Below, in pieces: positions 44,257 through 53,519 of a stretch of 64,000 nt of DNA (position 1 is its first letter; every line of letters starts with the position of its first letter). Source of the DNA: Vibrio hannami (lineage in GTDB: Bacteria; Pseudomonadota; Gammaproteobacteria; Enterobacterales; Vibrionaceae); assembly GCF_029589055.1 (NCBI RefSeq), contig NZ_JARQZP010000007.1, forward strand, positions 1,550,001 through 1,614,000. Reading direction: 5' to 3'. The notes below the pieces were generated by a model. It saw only the letters and a list, made by a program, of their open reading frames with translations, was not told where the DNA came from and did no database searches. A program made the position numbers and the translations under genes.

Positions 44257-44441
44257 TTCATTTTCTCCAACATTTAACCTTAACCACCCAAAATGTACTT
44301 GAAATAAACAAACGAATAGAACCCTACCCATGCAAAGGGGATTCCCAAAGATTGAGGGTTGTAAAGGAGCGAATAGCCAGTTTTTCCTTCCCAGAAAAAT
44401 AGAACAGGCTTAATTAAATATGGAGCTTATGACACGCTACG

Positions 44442-45761
44442 TTATACGGAAGCACAGCATCGTTTAAATTTTTTACCGCTACCACAAGGACAAGGTTCAT
44501 TTCTTCCTACCGAGTTTGTTCTGGCTTGTATTTTTCTCTGATGGATTAAGTACATAATATCTGAGGGTGCTTGGCCTCTGTTGATGAGCTCCCGCATGAT
44601 CTGCATATATTCTGAGCTATGTTTGAAAAACGCCTCATACCCTTCGCAAAAATAGTTATGCTGAGGTTCACCACTAGCCGACTTGATAAATCTATGTTTA
44701 GGGCAACCGCCATTACAAGCAAACCTAAAATCACATTTTTTACATTGAGATGTCAGCTTATCATGCTTGTCCTGCCCAAACTTAATCGCCTGGCGGCTAT
44801 TATTCATCTCAGTGATTGATGTGTCATGAATATTGCCAAGTAAGTATTCAGGATAAACATAATGGTCGCAGTTGTACAAATCACCATTAGACTCCAGGGC
44901 AAAGGCATGACCACACGTAGGTGCTAAAACACAAAATCCAGCCCCTTGCCCACACCATGTAGATAGTGTGCTATCAAACATGTTGACAAAGACTCGCCCA
45001 ACATCTCTTTTCACCCAGATATCAAACACACGATTGAGAAAGTCTCCATACTGTTTTGAGGGTACAGACCACTCTGTGACGTAGGAGTCTACATTCAAAT
45101 TTGGATGTATTAACGTCAAGCCATCTGAGGTCGTTTCATTTCCTTTCTGCTCAACTAAAGGGATAAACTGAATATACTCAACTCCATTTGAGACCAGGTA
45201 ATCATAAACAATTTCAGGGTGTTTGGCATTTTCAGCGTTAATAACCGTTAAGGTGTTAAAGTCTACTTTGTGCCTTTTTAGTAAATTTAATGCCGCATGA
45301 ACTCGATCGTGAGTCGGCTTGCCTGAGCGATTAACTCGATATTTATCATGAAGGCTTTGTGGGCCATCAACAGAAAGTCCTACAAGAAACTGATGTTTTT
45401 TAAAGAACTCACACCACGCATCATTAAGTAGAATACCATTGGTTTGAAATGCGTTTTTAATTGTCTTTCCTACAGCATACTTTACTTGTAACTCAATTAC
45501 TCTCTCAAAGAAATCTAACCCTAATAAAGTTGGCTCTCCACCTTGCCAAGAAAATGTCACCTCATTGATATGCTGAGCCTCTATATGTTGCTTTATATAA
45601 GCCTCTAATGTTTCATCAGACATTTTCCAGCCGTCTTTTCTTTCTGGGTAAAGATGTTCTTTTTCTAAATAAAAACAGTACTCACAATCGAGATTACAAA
45701 CACTGCTCGATGGTTTTGCCATCACTCGACAACTGTTAATAACTGGCAACTGTTCTGACAT
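44442..45761 (-). CDS. Anaerobic sulfatase-maturating enzyme-type radical SAM protein with SEC-C tail
   Basis: About 439 residues from ATG 45761. The radical SAM cluster motif is CNLDCEYCFY; the SPASM-type C-terminal cluster Cys set follows (WCGQGAGFCVLAPTCG, CDHY, CKKCDFRFACNGGCPKH). This is the layout of anSME, which converts a sulfatase active-site Cys or Ser to formylglycine. A SEC-C zinc motif (EPCPCGSGKKFKRCC) is appended at the C terminus, which is an extension to the basic fold. The sulfatase it probably activates is encoded two genes upstream in the same direction. Confidence 0.92.
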   Translation of the reverse strand: MSEQLPVINSCRVMAKPSSSVCNLDCEYCFYLEKEHLYPERKDGWKMSDETLEAYIKQHIEAQHINEVTFSWQGGEPTLLGLDFFERVIELQVKYAVGKTIKNAFQTNGILLNDAWCEFFKKHQFLVGLSVDGPQSLHDKYRVNRSGKPTHDRVHAALNLLKRHKVDFNTLTVINAENAKHPEIVYDYLVSNGVEYIQFIPLVEQKGNETTSDGLTLIHPNLNVDSYVTEWSVPSKQYGDFLNRVFDIWVKRDVGRVFVNMFDSTLSTWCGQGAGFCVLAPTCGHAFALESNGDLYNCDHYVYPEYLLGNIHDTSITEMNNSRQAIKFGQDKHDKLTSQCKKCDFRFACNGGCPKHRFIKSASGEPQHNYFCEGYEAFFKHSSEYMQIMRELINRGQAPSDIMYLIHQRKIQARTNSVGRNEPCPCGSGKKFKRCCASV

Positions 45762-45901
45762 GGTTATTCCTGTTGATTGGTATATCATTACATCTAATGG
45801 TGCGACAATGATTGGAAAAGTGTCGAATTATAGTAACGAAATCGGGTTGGAACTGCTCGTCCCCCTTAAAAACCTGAGACGAGCTTTAGTATAAAGAGAA
45901 G

Positions 45902-46804
45902 TTAGTACACAGCGGCACCAGAATAGGTGAGATTCAGACTAACCAAATCCCCCTCCATTCGCGACTTGGCACCATATTCAAGCATATAGTTAATTGCTAG
46001 ATTCCAGTTTTGTGATAGCCAGTACCCAGCCTGAAAACCGATCCCATGCACTCTGGAACGATTGCCTATCTTGATTCCCCATTTATCATTAAGAGCTTGA
46101 ATGCCTTCAGGTAGTTTATCGCTCTCGGTTTGCCATTGACTGTAACCTTTAATACCAATTTCAAATTTTGCCGATAAATACTGGCTATAGCCGTACTCTA
46201 AGCTAAAATGGTCGCCATGCGTAACACCGTTAGCGTTATTTTTAGTATGCCATTCATAAGTCCCTGATAGCATTAGTGCGCCAGCTTGGTCCATAAAATA
46301 GTAATAGCCAGCCAATTGTGCTTGTGTTGTCCAAAAATCCATAGCAACATCACTGTCGCCGTGAGGAAGATAAACCCCTAAACCTGCACTAATATCATAT
46401 TCATCCGCTTGCCACCCAAGCCATAATGGCTGTATGAACGTATTCCCATTTCCTGACGATGTATTACTGTTAATATCTTGATGAGTATAGACTGGAGCGA
46501 TATAGGCAGAATATCTGGCCCCTAATACCTCTTTGTCTGTTGTCCATAAGAAGACTGGATTTGTTGCAAAAACGGTAGTATCTACAGATAAGTCTGTATC
46601 GCCAGCATGCAATCCATCAGCCTCGTCAGCTTGGTAGAAAATGTTATACAGTTCGAACACAAAACCAGGATCTCTAGGAACAGCCATGTCTCGGATATTG
46701 GCAGCACCGGGTAAATACATTCCACCTCCAATATAACCATCTGCAAAAGCAGATGAGCTACTAAGTACATAAATTGAGAGAGCTAGCTTTATATATCTGT
46801 TCAT
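45902..46804 (-). CDS. Outer-membrane protein, phenol-degradation meta-pathway type
   Basis: 300 residues with a signal peptide (ending SSSSAFA) and alternating aromatic beta strands to a C-terminal hydrophobic end (SLNLTYSGAAVY). The pattern (PGAANIRDMAVPRDPGFVFELYNIFYQ; LWLGWQADEYDISAGLGVYLPHGD) is that of the MetA-pathway/SphA-like transporter family of outer-membrane barrels. Placed between sulfatase and maturase, it may admit the sulfated substrate (inference). Confidence 0.75.
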   Translation of the reverse strand: MNRYIKLALSIYVLSSSSAFADGYIGGGMYLPGAANIRDMAVPRDPGFVFELYNIFYQADEADGLHAGDTDLSVDTTVFATNPVFLWTTDKEVLGARYSAYIAPVYTHQDINSNTSSGNGNTFIQPLWLGWQADEYDISAGLGVYLPHGDSDVAMDFWTTQAQLAGYYYFMDQAGALMLSGTYEWHTKNNANGVTHGDHFSLEYGYSQYLSAKFEIGIKGYSQWQTESDKLPEGIQALNDKWGIKIGNRSRVHGIGFQAGYWLSQNWNLAINYMLEYGAKSRMEGDLVSLNLTYSGAAVY

Positions 46805-46861
46805 TTTACCTGCCCTAATAGTGGTTAAAATGCAAACACTCCCTAAGTGGGAGTGTTTAAT

Positions 46862-48347
46862 TTACTGTCTGAAATCATTTGAAGAACCTGGGGGGATATT
46901 GGGTTCTGTTTTCAACGATTCTTTATAACCACCTATGACATTTTCAACCGCAAAAGCAATCCATGTGTTATAAGGTTCTGCCGCTTGTATCTGTTCTTTC
47001 TGATCTCGAATTAAATTAACAACTTTCGGTACAGTCGAAAAGCGCTGAACTGGGGCATATTTATCCTCTGCCCAAGCAAAGTGCACTTTCCAATTACCAT
47101 ATTTGATTGCTCGTAAGTCATCACCAACATAAATAACAAACCCTTTACGACCAGACTCCGTCTGTTTACCAGTAAAGAAATTCGTCATATCGATGCCATC
47201 TATAATACGATCTTTGGGTATATCACCCTTAACCATTCCCATGATTGTAGGCATAACATCAACAATATGAACAATTTCATTTGATTTAACGTCTTGTGGA
47301 ATTTTTCCTGGCCAACGAATGATGAAAGGCGCTCTCAACCCCCTCCATTGCCGTAAAATAAGTTCCGGCCCATGGGCCTGGACTACCATTATATTGACCA
47401 GCTCCATTATGAGGTGATTCAGGTCCATTATCTGATGCAAAAATGACGATAGTATTATCGGCTACTTTTAAGTCATCCAATTTCTGCATCATCTGACCCA
47501 AATGATGATCTATTTCCATCAATTTGTCTGTATAATCCCCATGGCCAGACTTTCCTTCAAATTCAGGGGAGGGAAGACTGGGGAAATGAGTTGAGGTTAA
47601 AGGAACGTAAGCAAAAAATGGTTTATTTTCTTTTACACTTTTTTCCATAAATGCTAATGTTTTTTCAGTCAGCCGATTATCAATGAGTTTACGCTCATTA
47701 ATATCAAACGGGATATCTCTTTCAGGTGTTTTATCTCGAGTTCCTTTCATTACCCACGTTATATTATCAGGGTCAACAGCAACAACTTCTTCCCACTCTT
47801 TTTGGTGATCTTGTTGAATCCTATTTTTTTTAGATATTTCAGTGTCAGAAAGGAAAATATCATCGGTACTATTAGGAACACCATAATAATCGTCAAAACC
47901 TTGCTGAGTAGGCCAACGCCCTTCTGTTCGGCCAAGGTGCCATTTCCCATAGATCGCGGTGCTATACCCTTTATCAGAGAGGAGCTCAGCCATTGTTACT
48001 TCCCATGGCAACAAACCGTATTCTTTGACTCCAATAGGGACTGATTGTGTGCCACTCCTAACGGCTAAACGCCCCGTCATCAAAGCGGAACGACTTGGCG
48101 TGCACTGTGCTTCAGTATTAAAGTTTTGTAGCGTCATGCCTTGTTTAGCTAGAGCATTTACATTTGGGGAGGGTGCTCCACGTAAAGCTCCTCCGTTGTA
48201 CGGTCCCCAATCTCCCCACCCCGTATTGTCGGTTAAGACTAACAGTACATTGGGTTGTACGTTATTGCTCTCAGCCATAGCATTAGTTGATATTGCAGAC
48301 GCTCCTACTGCAAGTACAGCTGAAATGGTATAAGCCAGATATTTCAT
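46862..48347 (-). pseudogene. Arylsulfatase-family sulfatase, frameshifted
   Basis: Two frames make an exported sulfatase of about 495 residues. The signal peptide ends near AISTNAMA; the metal site starts NVLLVLTDNTGWGDWG; the formylglycine site is CTPSRSALMTGR, so Cys is the residue to be matured. VIFASDNGPE adds metal ligands. The frame breaks at the C5 run 47339-47343, inside a segment expected to read EGGLRAPFIIRWPG: one base fewer, or two more, restores it. As written the product would lack the last 190 residues. It heads the module with the outer-membrane protein and the maturase. Confidence 0.85.
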
Positions 48348-48493
48348 TAAACTATTCCTCTGTTATTTAGATAATTTAAACTTCGAATCAAATTTTCTAA
48401 GCATTTTAGTTTGCAACATTACATAATGGGAATCACATTAACAACATATTCTTACCATACATAATTCTAAAAAATAACTTGTTATTCAATCAT

Positions 48494-48724
48494 TTACAAA
48501 ACCCAAGGGTAGCCAAATGGTTTCGTAAAAGTGACTATGTGGCATAATTCCAACGGCAAACGGAACATCCCCAAATTGCCTAATATCCAGGCAATACACC
48601 GAGTTTTAGGCATGCCTAGTCCTGTAAGCTTATTGAGTACTTTAATCTTGGCGTAGCTCTCCCCAATTTGAGCATTGTGGTTTCTCAGAAATGAACACAC
48701 CATACCAAATTCAGTACGAAGCAT
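48494..48724 (-). mobile_element. Relic of an IS5/IS903-group transposase
   Basis: Within a 76-codon frame the segment RNHNAQIGESYAKIKVLNKL TGLGMPK (codons about 14-40) resembles the extreme C terminus of IS5-family transposases of vibrios. Nothing of the catalytic DDE domain remains and no terminal inverted repeats were found. The relic overlaps the start of a broken acetyltransferase gene. Confidence 0.55.
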
Positions 48725-49145
48725 TTTCTAAAGCAGGAGGTCTTTACGATGAAAGACATGCAAAGCTATATGCTCAGTTTGCCGATGATCTAATAGCAGA
48801 CGGCAGTTACTCAACTGTGTATAAGGGGGTTGCTCATGCTTGCTATGCGCCTATAACGATTGATAAGGCACCACATCTAAAATGCTATGTTCTAGCCCCG
48901 CTTTACCTGAGTATCAAAGAAAAGGTTACGCAACACGATTAATGGTACAGGCTAAAAAGGAGTTAGATGCCGATGTGATATTTGTAATGGGTGAACCATT
49001 CCACTATGGAAATCGTTACAACACACCACATAACGTACTACTAGTGAAAACATTAGTTCCTTTAGAGTGTTGGTTTGCTCGTGAGCTAACGTCTGGGGCT
49101 CTTGATGGTATAGGCGAATCAACAGGCCTTATGCTTCTCCTTTAA
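48691..49145 (+). pseudogene. GNAT acetyltransferase, frameshifted
   Basis: The first frame (48691-48942) has the N-terminal part with KCYVLAPL, and the second (48882-49145) continues with LPEYQRKGYATRLM, the acetyl-CoA-binding motif A (Q/RxxGxG/A). The frames meet at 48899-48906, within the beta-4 strand. One base added, or two or more lost, would account for it; the local CTTTACC is not a long homopolymer, so real decay is plausible here. Substrate unknown. Confidence 0.65.
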
Positions 49146-49214
49146 TGTGGGGACATCCTAACGAGCAAGTATCTTAAATCGCGACCATCTCATAGGCTCT
49201 TACTTTGAGGTGTG

Positions 49215-49505
49215 TCAGTAAGGTAGGTCATCTGCTTCAATACCAACATAGTCTGGCTCTAAGTATGTCAGAAACTGAACCGCACTAATTGTACTGTGCC
49301 CTAGCATCACTGCTTTGCAAACTCTATGCATACCATCCATCACTCGCCCTTCGTGACATAAAATAATGGGATACGACAAGTCTGCATTTTGGATTAGCGA
49401 TGCATGCTCTAAAACATTTTTGCACGTTGGGCGTGCTCCACCTAAATCGTACCAAAACTCTTCGTCGAGTTCTTTGATATCGGATAGCTGTATTTCTACA
49501 ACCAT
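49215..49505 (-). CDS. ParB-nuclease-like small protein
   Basis: 96 residues. The stretch YPIILCHEGRVMDGMHRVCKAVMLGHSTISAVQF has the DGxHR helix of the ParB/sulfiredoxin-like fold, where the Arg binds a nucleotide phosphate. There is no DNA-binding helix-turn-helix, so it is not a partition protein; single-domain versions are common in accessory regions and their function is unknown. Confidence 0.6.
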   Translation of the reverse strand: MVVEIQLSDIKELDEEFWYDLGGARPTCKNVLEHASLIQNADLSYPIILCHEGRVMDGMHRVCKAVMLGHSTISAVQFLTYLEPDYVGIEADDLPY

Positions 49506-49960
49506 GTTTGCATTCCGTCCGTGTTTCCATCATTCACTATGAAACTCTGAAGGTATCCCTGTTACGTGAATCGACACAGAGGCGCGGGGTAGAACTACGA
49601 CAAGTTTCCGCAAACTTAGTACCACTAATTAGTACCAAACAATCAATCTTCAGGATATTGACAGGATTTAGATAGCAAAAAGCCGCTTCTATCAGGAGAT
49701 AAAAGCGGCTTTTCTAAGGTGTTGTTGCAACCAAAAGACATCTACCAACCTAATTAAAAATCAACAAGTTAGCAGTTCATTAAAACTATATTGTGTCCCA
49801 AATTGAAACCATAAAGTGTCACAATCTTAATCCGGGGTTAAATTAGGCGTGGTACTGAAAGAAAATTACACCAAACTGTAGTTCTATAGCTGCTGTTAGC
49901 TAGTTAGACAGAATCGCTTGGTGATCACAAATTTAGCTCAAACGTATGTAAATCGTTTCT
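49506..49960. other. Gene-free accessory DNA beside the group II intron
   Basis: About 455 bp. It contains one strong hairpin (49678-49713) and otherwise no ORF supported by a ribosome site. The stretch 49790-49850 (TGTGTCCC, GTGTCACA, GGGGTTAAATTAGG) looks like mobile-element edge sequence but I could not place it in a family. Confidence 0.35.
49678..49713. terminator. Bidirectional terminator-like hairpin
   Basis: Eleven-bp perfect stem AAAAGCCGCTT / AAGCGGCTTTT, 14-nt loop, T/A runs on both sides. No intact gene now reads into it, so it may be left over from rearrangement. Confidence 0.6.
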
Positions 49961-50001
49961 GTCGAGTAGACGACACTTGTTACCAAGTGCCGCCCCTCTA
50001 A

Positions 50002-50035
50002 GAACCGTACGTGCAACTTTCACTGCATACGGCTC
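50002..50035 (-). ncRNA. Group II intron domain V
   Basis: A 34-nt hairpin reading GAGCCGTATGCAGTGAAAGT in its 5' part on the minus strand. It carries the AGC-equivalent catalytic triad region and the GAAA tetraloop of domain V. Confidence 0.85.
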
Positions 50036-50071
50036 AAGCCTCCACTAAGGCATCGTTTGATACCCAACAAC

Positions 50072-51544
50072 TCATAAAGCAGTAGGAACAGGTTCGATCC
50101 AAGAGTTACGAGCTCGCCTTTTTGACTTTCGCTTAGCCAAGTATTCTTGGTACTCGGGGTCAAAAGGGGTCGCTGCACTCCTGATTTTCACATGTCGTTC
50201 GATAGGCACTTTAGCTATTTGGAACAGATTGAAATGACAGTCCATGTTCATGATTTTCTGCCAACCGTGAAATTGCCACTGGCCTTTACGATTGAGAAAG
50301 TACTTATGAACAACCCAGTCTTTGGGCTTGGTTGGATGACGTCTAACTGCCCAGTGCCATAGCGCTTGGAATAGTCTGTGGCCGATGTACCCGAATACTT
50401 GTTTGGCAACGCAATGACGATAGTAATTCGCCCATCCCCTAAGTTTTGGATTTATCAATCTGATAAGATCGTTAACAGGAATGGTTGCGTGCTTCTTGAT
50501 AAGTTCACGTAGATTTCTCAAGAATAACAGCGTGTTGGATTTGCTCGGTTTGATGAGCAATTTCCCTTTGTACTTCCTGTGGTTGAAACCCAGAAAGTCA
50601 AAGCCATCATCAATATGAGTAATCTTCGTTTTCTCTTCGGATAGGGTTAACCCTCTTTCTGCCAGAAAGTCAGCAATCAACGGTTTGATGTCGTTCACTA
50701 GCACTTCCTTTGAGGCGCAGGTGACGACAAAATCGTCGGCATATCCAATAAAGTTGGCTCTTGTACCCTTTTTAAGAGCGGTAGACTTAATACGCCGTTC
50801 GAGACCAGAGAGCGTCATTAACATCAAGGTTGGGGATATAATCCCACCTTGAGGCGTGCCTTCATCAGTATCGTAAAACAGCCCTTTCTCTACAAAGCCA
50901 GACTTTAACCATTGCTCCAACATACGCTTATCAATAGCGACATTGTCCATAAGCCATTGATGCCCGATTTTGTCAAAGCAGGCTTTGATGTCACCTTCAA
51001 GAACCCATTGTGCTGACTGTTTTTGGCTCAAGCAGATAAAACACTGCCCGATTGCGTCAGCGGAGCTGCGTCTTGGTCGAAAGCCGTAGCTGTTAGGGTC
51101 GGCAAGACTTTCTGACACTGGCTCTAATGCTAATAGGTGAAGTGCTTGTTGCGCTCGGTCTATCATACATGGGATACCCAGTGGTCGAAGTTTGCCATTC
51201 TTTTTGGGGATATAGATACGCTTGAGTGGTCTGGCTTGATAAGCCTTTCGACTCAATTGATTCACTGCTTTCATGCGGCGTGCATCCGTATTCCAGATGA
51301 CACCATCTATTCCAGGCGTTTTACTGCCTTTATTTTGAGATACTCGCCTAACCGCTAGGAGTTTAGCAGAGCGAGAATGAGTCAAGAGCCACTGTAAAGA
51401 CTTCACCTTACGATATTTCTTTTCTCTAGTTGCTTTTGCGATACGCATTTGAAGCTTTAATACGTGCGCTTCAATGGGTTTCCAGTCGATAGACTGCCAT
51501 TGGGCACCGTCAGAAGATGCACTAATCTCTTGCGAGACCACCAT
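50072..51544 (-). CDS. ltrA: Group II intron reverse transcriptase/maturase
   Basis: 490 residues with SD AGAGGAAA. Reverse-transcriptase blocks run in order: GSKTPGIDGV, RRIYIPKKNGKLRPLGIPCMIDRA-type block (about 105-135), YGFRPRRSSADAI, EGDIKACFDKI, GTPQGGIISPTL, YADDFVVTC catalytic loop and KTKITHIDDGFDFLGF. The X/maturase domain follows (INPKLRGWANYYRH). There is no clear HNH endonuclease motif at the C terminus. It splices the host intron and drives its mobility. Confidence 0.95.
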   Translation of the reverse strand: MVVSQEISASSDGAQWQSIDWKPIEAHVLKLQMRIAKATREKKYRKVKSLQWLLTHSRSAKLLAVRRVSQNKGSKTPGIDGVIWNTDARRMKAVNQLSRKAYQARPLKRIYIPKKNGKLRPLGIPCMIDRAQQALHLLALEPVSESLADPNSYGFRPRRSSADAIGQCFICLSQKQSAQWVLEGDIKACFDKIGHQWLMDNVAIDKRMLEQWLKSGFVEKGLFYDTDEGTPQGGIISPTLMLMTLSGLERRIKSTALKKGTRANFIGYADDFVVTCASKEVLVNDIKPLIADFLAERGLTLSEEKTKITHIDDGFDFLGFNHRKYKGKLLIKPSKSNTLLFLRNLRELIKKHATIPVNDLIRLINPKLRGWANYYRHCVAKQVFGYIGHRLFQALWHWAVRRHPTKPKDWVVHKYFLNRKGQWQFHGWQKIMNMDCHFNLFQIAKVPIERHVKIRSAATPFDPEYQEYLAKRKSKRRARNSWIEPVPTAL

Positions 51545-52125
51545 TTGCTTTTCCTCTTAAATAAAGTTCTTCAAATTCTCTCGCAAAGGGAGACCAGTCG
51601 GAAGTGGGCTCACTTTCGTGATCAGGGACAACCCTGTATCAACATCATTACAATGCAGCCTTTGCTTTCTCCGACCTCCTATACCTGCACCACTATCGGC
51701 CACAGCGGCTTTCCCCAAAGGGAGTGATACAGGCTTACCCTGTTCCATATGTCACGTAAAATGTCAGCTTAGATGCCCACTATAGTGCGGAGAGTACTGC
51801 GATCACGAAAGAGTACTGTCCAACTTCTTTCCGACTCTCATTGCCGTTTTGGCCACAGCGTATTAACCACTTCCGCTGCTTCATCATATAACGCGCCTTA
51901 CGTGGATTCACTTACGTTCATCATACTGACACCCTAGCACTTACCCGATTTGTGGTTATCAGGAAGAACCTCCTCTCACGATTCAGTTCCCACTCGGTCT
52001 AGCGCAACCAAGTATCGTTACATTGTCGGATTCGCTGCTTTATTCAGAATCCTAGGGTCATCTGGTGATACAGATGGTTCACTCTTATCGTGGTGAACAA
52101 CGCTTCATACGACTTCAGGTCGCAC

Positions 52126-52353
52126 GGACAGTTCTGAGTTACGCGCTTTGGCCTAAATCTATCCATCAGATAACTTCTGGTATCCCAAACGCAATCAGGT
52201 ATCGCTGATCGCAGTGCCTGAGATGGAATGGATAGAACGGAGAAAAACTTCCTAAACTTCCGAGAAACGTAAAATGATTAGATGTGTACTAGCCAGCCAT
52301 ATCTTTAGTTATTAGTTGGCAGTGCCTGTTGCTAGAGTTAGGTACAAAGCCGC
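52126..52353. other. 5' exon side of the group II intron
   Basis: About 230 bp without a gene, ending on the minus strand in CTCAGAACTGTCC at the intron boundary. This should contain the intron-binding sites used for targeting. No ORF spans the two exons. Confidence 0.4.
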
Positions 52354-52386
52354 AAATCAGCCAGAGCGAATAGCTCTGGCTGATTT
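52354..52386 (-). terminator. Terminator-like hairpin after the Old Yellow Enzyme pair
   Basis: Fourteen-bp perfect stem AAATCAGCCAGAGC / GCTCTGGCTGATTT with a 5-nt loop, 28 bp after the last stop codon. The T tract is within the stem. Confidence 0.7.
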
Positions 52387-52413
52387 AGATAAGCTTGTGT
52401 AACTTGGCTGAAA

Positions 52414-53505
52414 TTACTCAGAATAGGCAGGATAGTCGATAAAACCTTTTTCATCACCACCATACAAGGTTAACCGAGCATCAGCATCAAACTCAGTAAG
52501 TGGCCAGTTGTTCTTGAAACGTTCAACCAGATCAGGATTGGTAACATATGGGGTACCAAAGGCTGCGAGGTCACAGTAACCTTTTTTAATTAGATCCTGA
52601 GCATCGTCAGCCGTCAGTTTACCTGCAATCATAATTGGATTCGGGTAGACCTTACGCACTTGCGCACGGAAGGACTCAGGAACCTCTACGTAACGGGAAA
52701 TTCGCTCTGAAAAATGCACATAACCAAGATTCATTACTGCCATTTTCTCAAGGGCCTTAAGCGTCACATCCACAATTTCCGGATCTTCTTCAGTAAAACC
52801 TTCAATCACATGAGGTGATACACGAACAGCAACTTTGTCACTACCGATTTCGTCTGATATCGCCTGGAGGGTTTCCAGCATAAAGCGCATACGATTTTCC
52901 TGACTGCCACCGTATTGATCTTGGCGGTGATTGCTTTCCTGACGCATAAAGGTATCGAGCAAATAACCGTGTGCAGCATGAACCTCTACACCATCAAAAC
53001 CAGCATCCACAGCATTTTTTGCAGCCTGTACAAAGTCAGCAATTGTACTTTGGATATCCTCCAGCGTCATCTCGCGTGGTGCTTCGGTTTCGATCATACC
53101 AAAGCCGCCTTCAGGAAGAGGACCAAACACCTGATCCGGAACCTTGATAGCAGAAGCAGACACTGGTTGTGCACCAGAAATAGAAGAATGGCTTCTGCGG
53201 CCAACATGCCATAACTGGATAAAGATCTTACTTCCCTTGTCATGTACCGCTTTGGTTACTTTTTTCCAGCCCTCAATATGCTCTTTAGTATAAATGCCTG
53301 GAGTCATAGAATAACCACGACCGACAGCTGAAATAGGTGCACCTTCAGTAACTATCAGCCCTGCCGTAGCTCTCTGTTGATAATAAGTAGCCATTATGTC
53401 GTTTGGCACATCACCTGGCTGAGATGTACGTGAACGAGTCATTGGCGCCATTGCAATACGATTATCAACAGCGAAATTACCGGATTTGAAAGAATCAAAT
53501 AACAT
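52414..53505 (-). CDS. Old Yellow Enzyme-family alkene reductase (copy 2)
   Basis: 363 residues, an FMN TIM barrel that reduces activated C=C bonds or nitro compounds with NAD(P)H. AMAPMTRSR is the family start, HVGRRSH and FDGVEVHAAHGYL supply FMN and the His-His substrate-binding pair, and FGTPYVTNPDLVERF is the C-terminal phosphate-binding part. It is 14 bp downstream of a paralogue and clearly cotranscribed. Compared with its neighbour, the active-site pair is His-His rather than His-Asn. Confidence 0.93.
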   Translation of the reverse strand: MLFDSFKSGNFAVDNRIAMAPMTRSRTSQPGDVPNDIMATYYQQRATAGLIVTEGAPISAVGRGYSMTPGIYTKEHIEGWKKVTKAVHDKGSKIFIQLWHVGRRSHSSISGAQPVSASAIKVPDQVFGPLPEGGFGMIETEAPREMTLEDIQSTIADFVQAAKNAVDAGFDGVEVHAAHGYLLDTFMRQESNHRQDQYGGSQENRMRFMLETLQAISDEIGSDKVAVRVSPHVIEGFTEEDPEIVDVTLKALEKMAVMNLGYVHFSERISRYVEVPESFRAQVRKVYPNPIMIAGKLTADDAQDLIKKGYCDLAAFGTPYVTNPDLVERFKNNWPLTEFDADARLTLYGGDEKGFIDYPAYSE

Positions 53506-53519
53506 CTTTATGTCTCCCG

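Larger units (their letters stand above)
49961..52125 (-). mobile_element. Group II intron, full length
   Basis: About 2165 bp on the minus strand. The 5' end is GTGCGACCTGAAG (52125 downward), matching the GUGYG consensus. About 580 bp of structured 5' RNA (domains I-III) precedes the maturase gene, and a 34-nt domain V (50002-50035) and a domain VI hairpin follow, ending CTACTCGAC at 49961, the AY-type 3' end. DV length and sequence fit the chloroplast-like/bacterial B lineage rather than group IIC. Both ends are recognisable, so the intron may be active. It lies in gene-free DNA rather than in an ORF. Confidence 0.85.

Noticed and set aside
42800..49505. String of small, mostly minus-strand genes of unknown function, like an integron cassette array
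   Set aside because: No repeated attC/VCR-like sequence was found between the genes, and several are normal-size operon genes.
49790..49850. Possible IS21-like terminal sequence next to the intron
   Set aside because: The bases are suggestive, but no transposase gene or matching opposite end is present.
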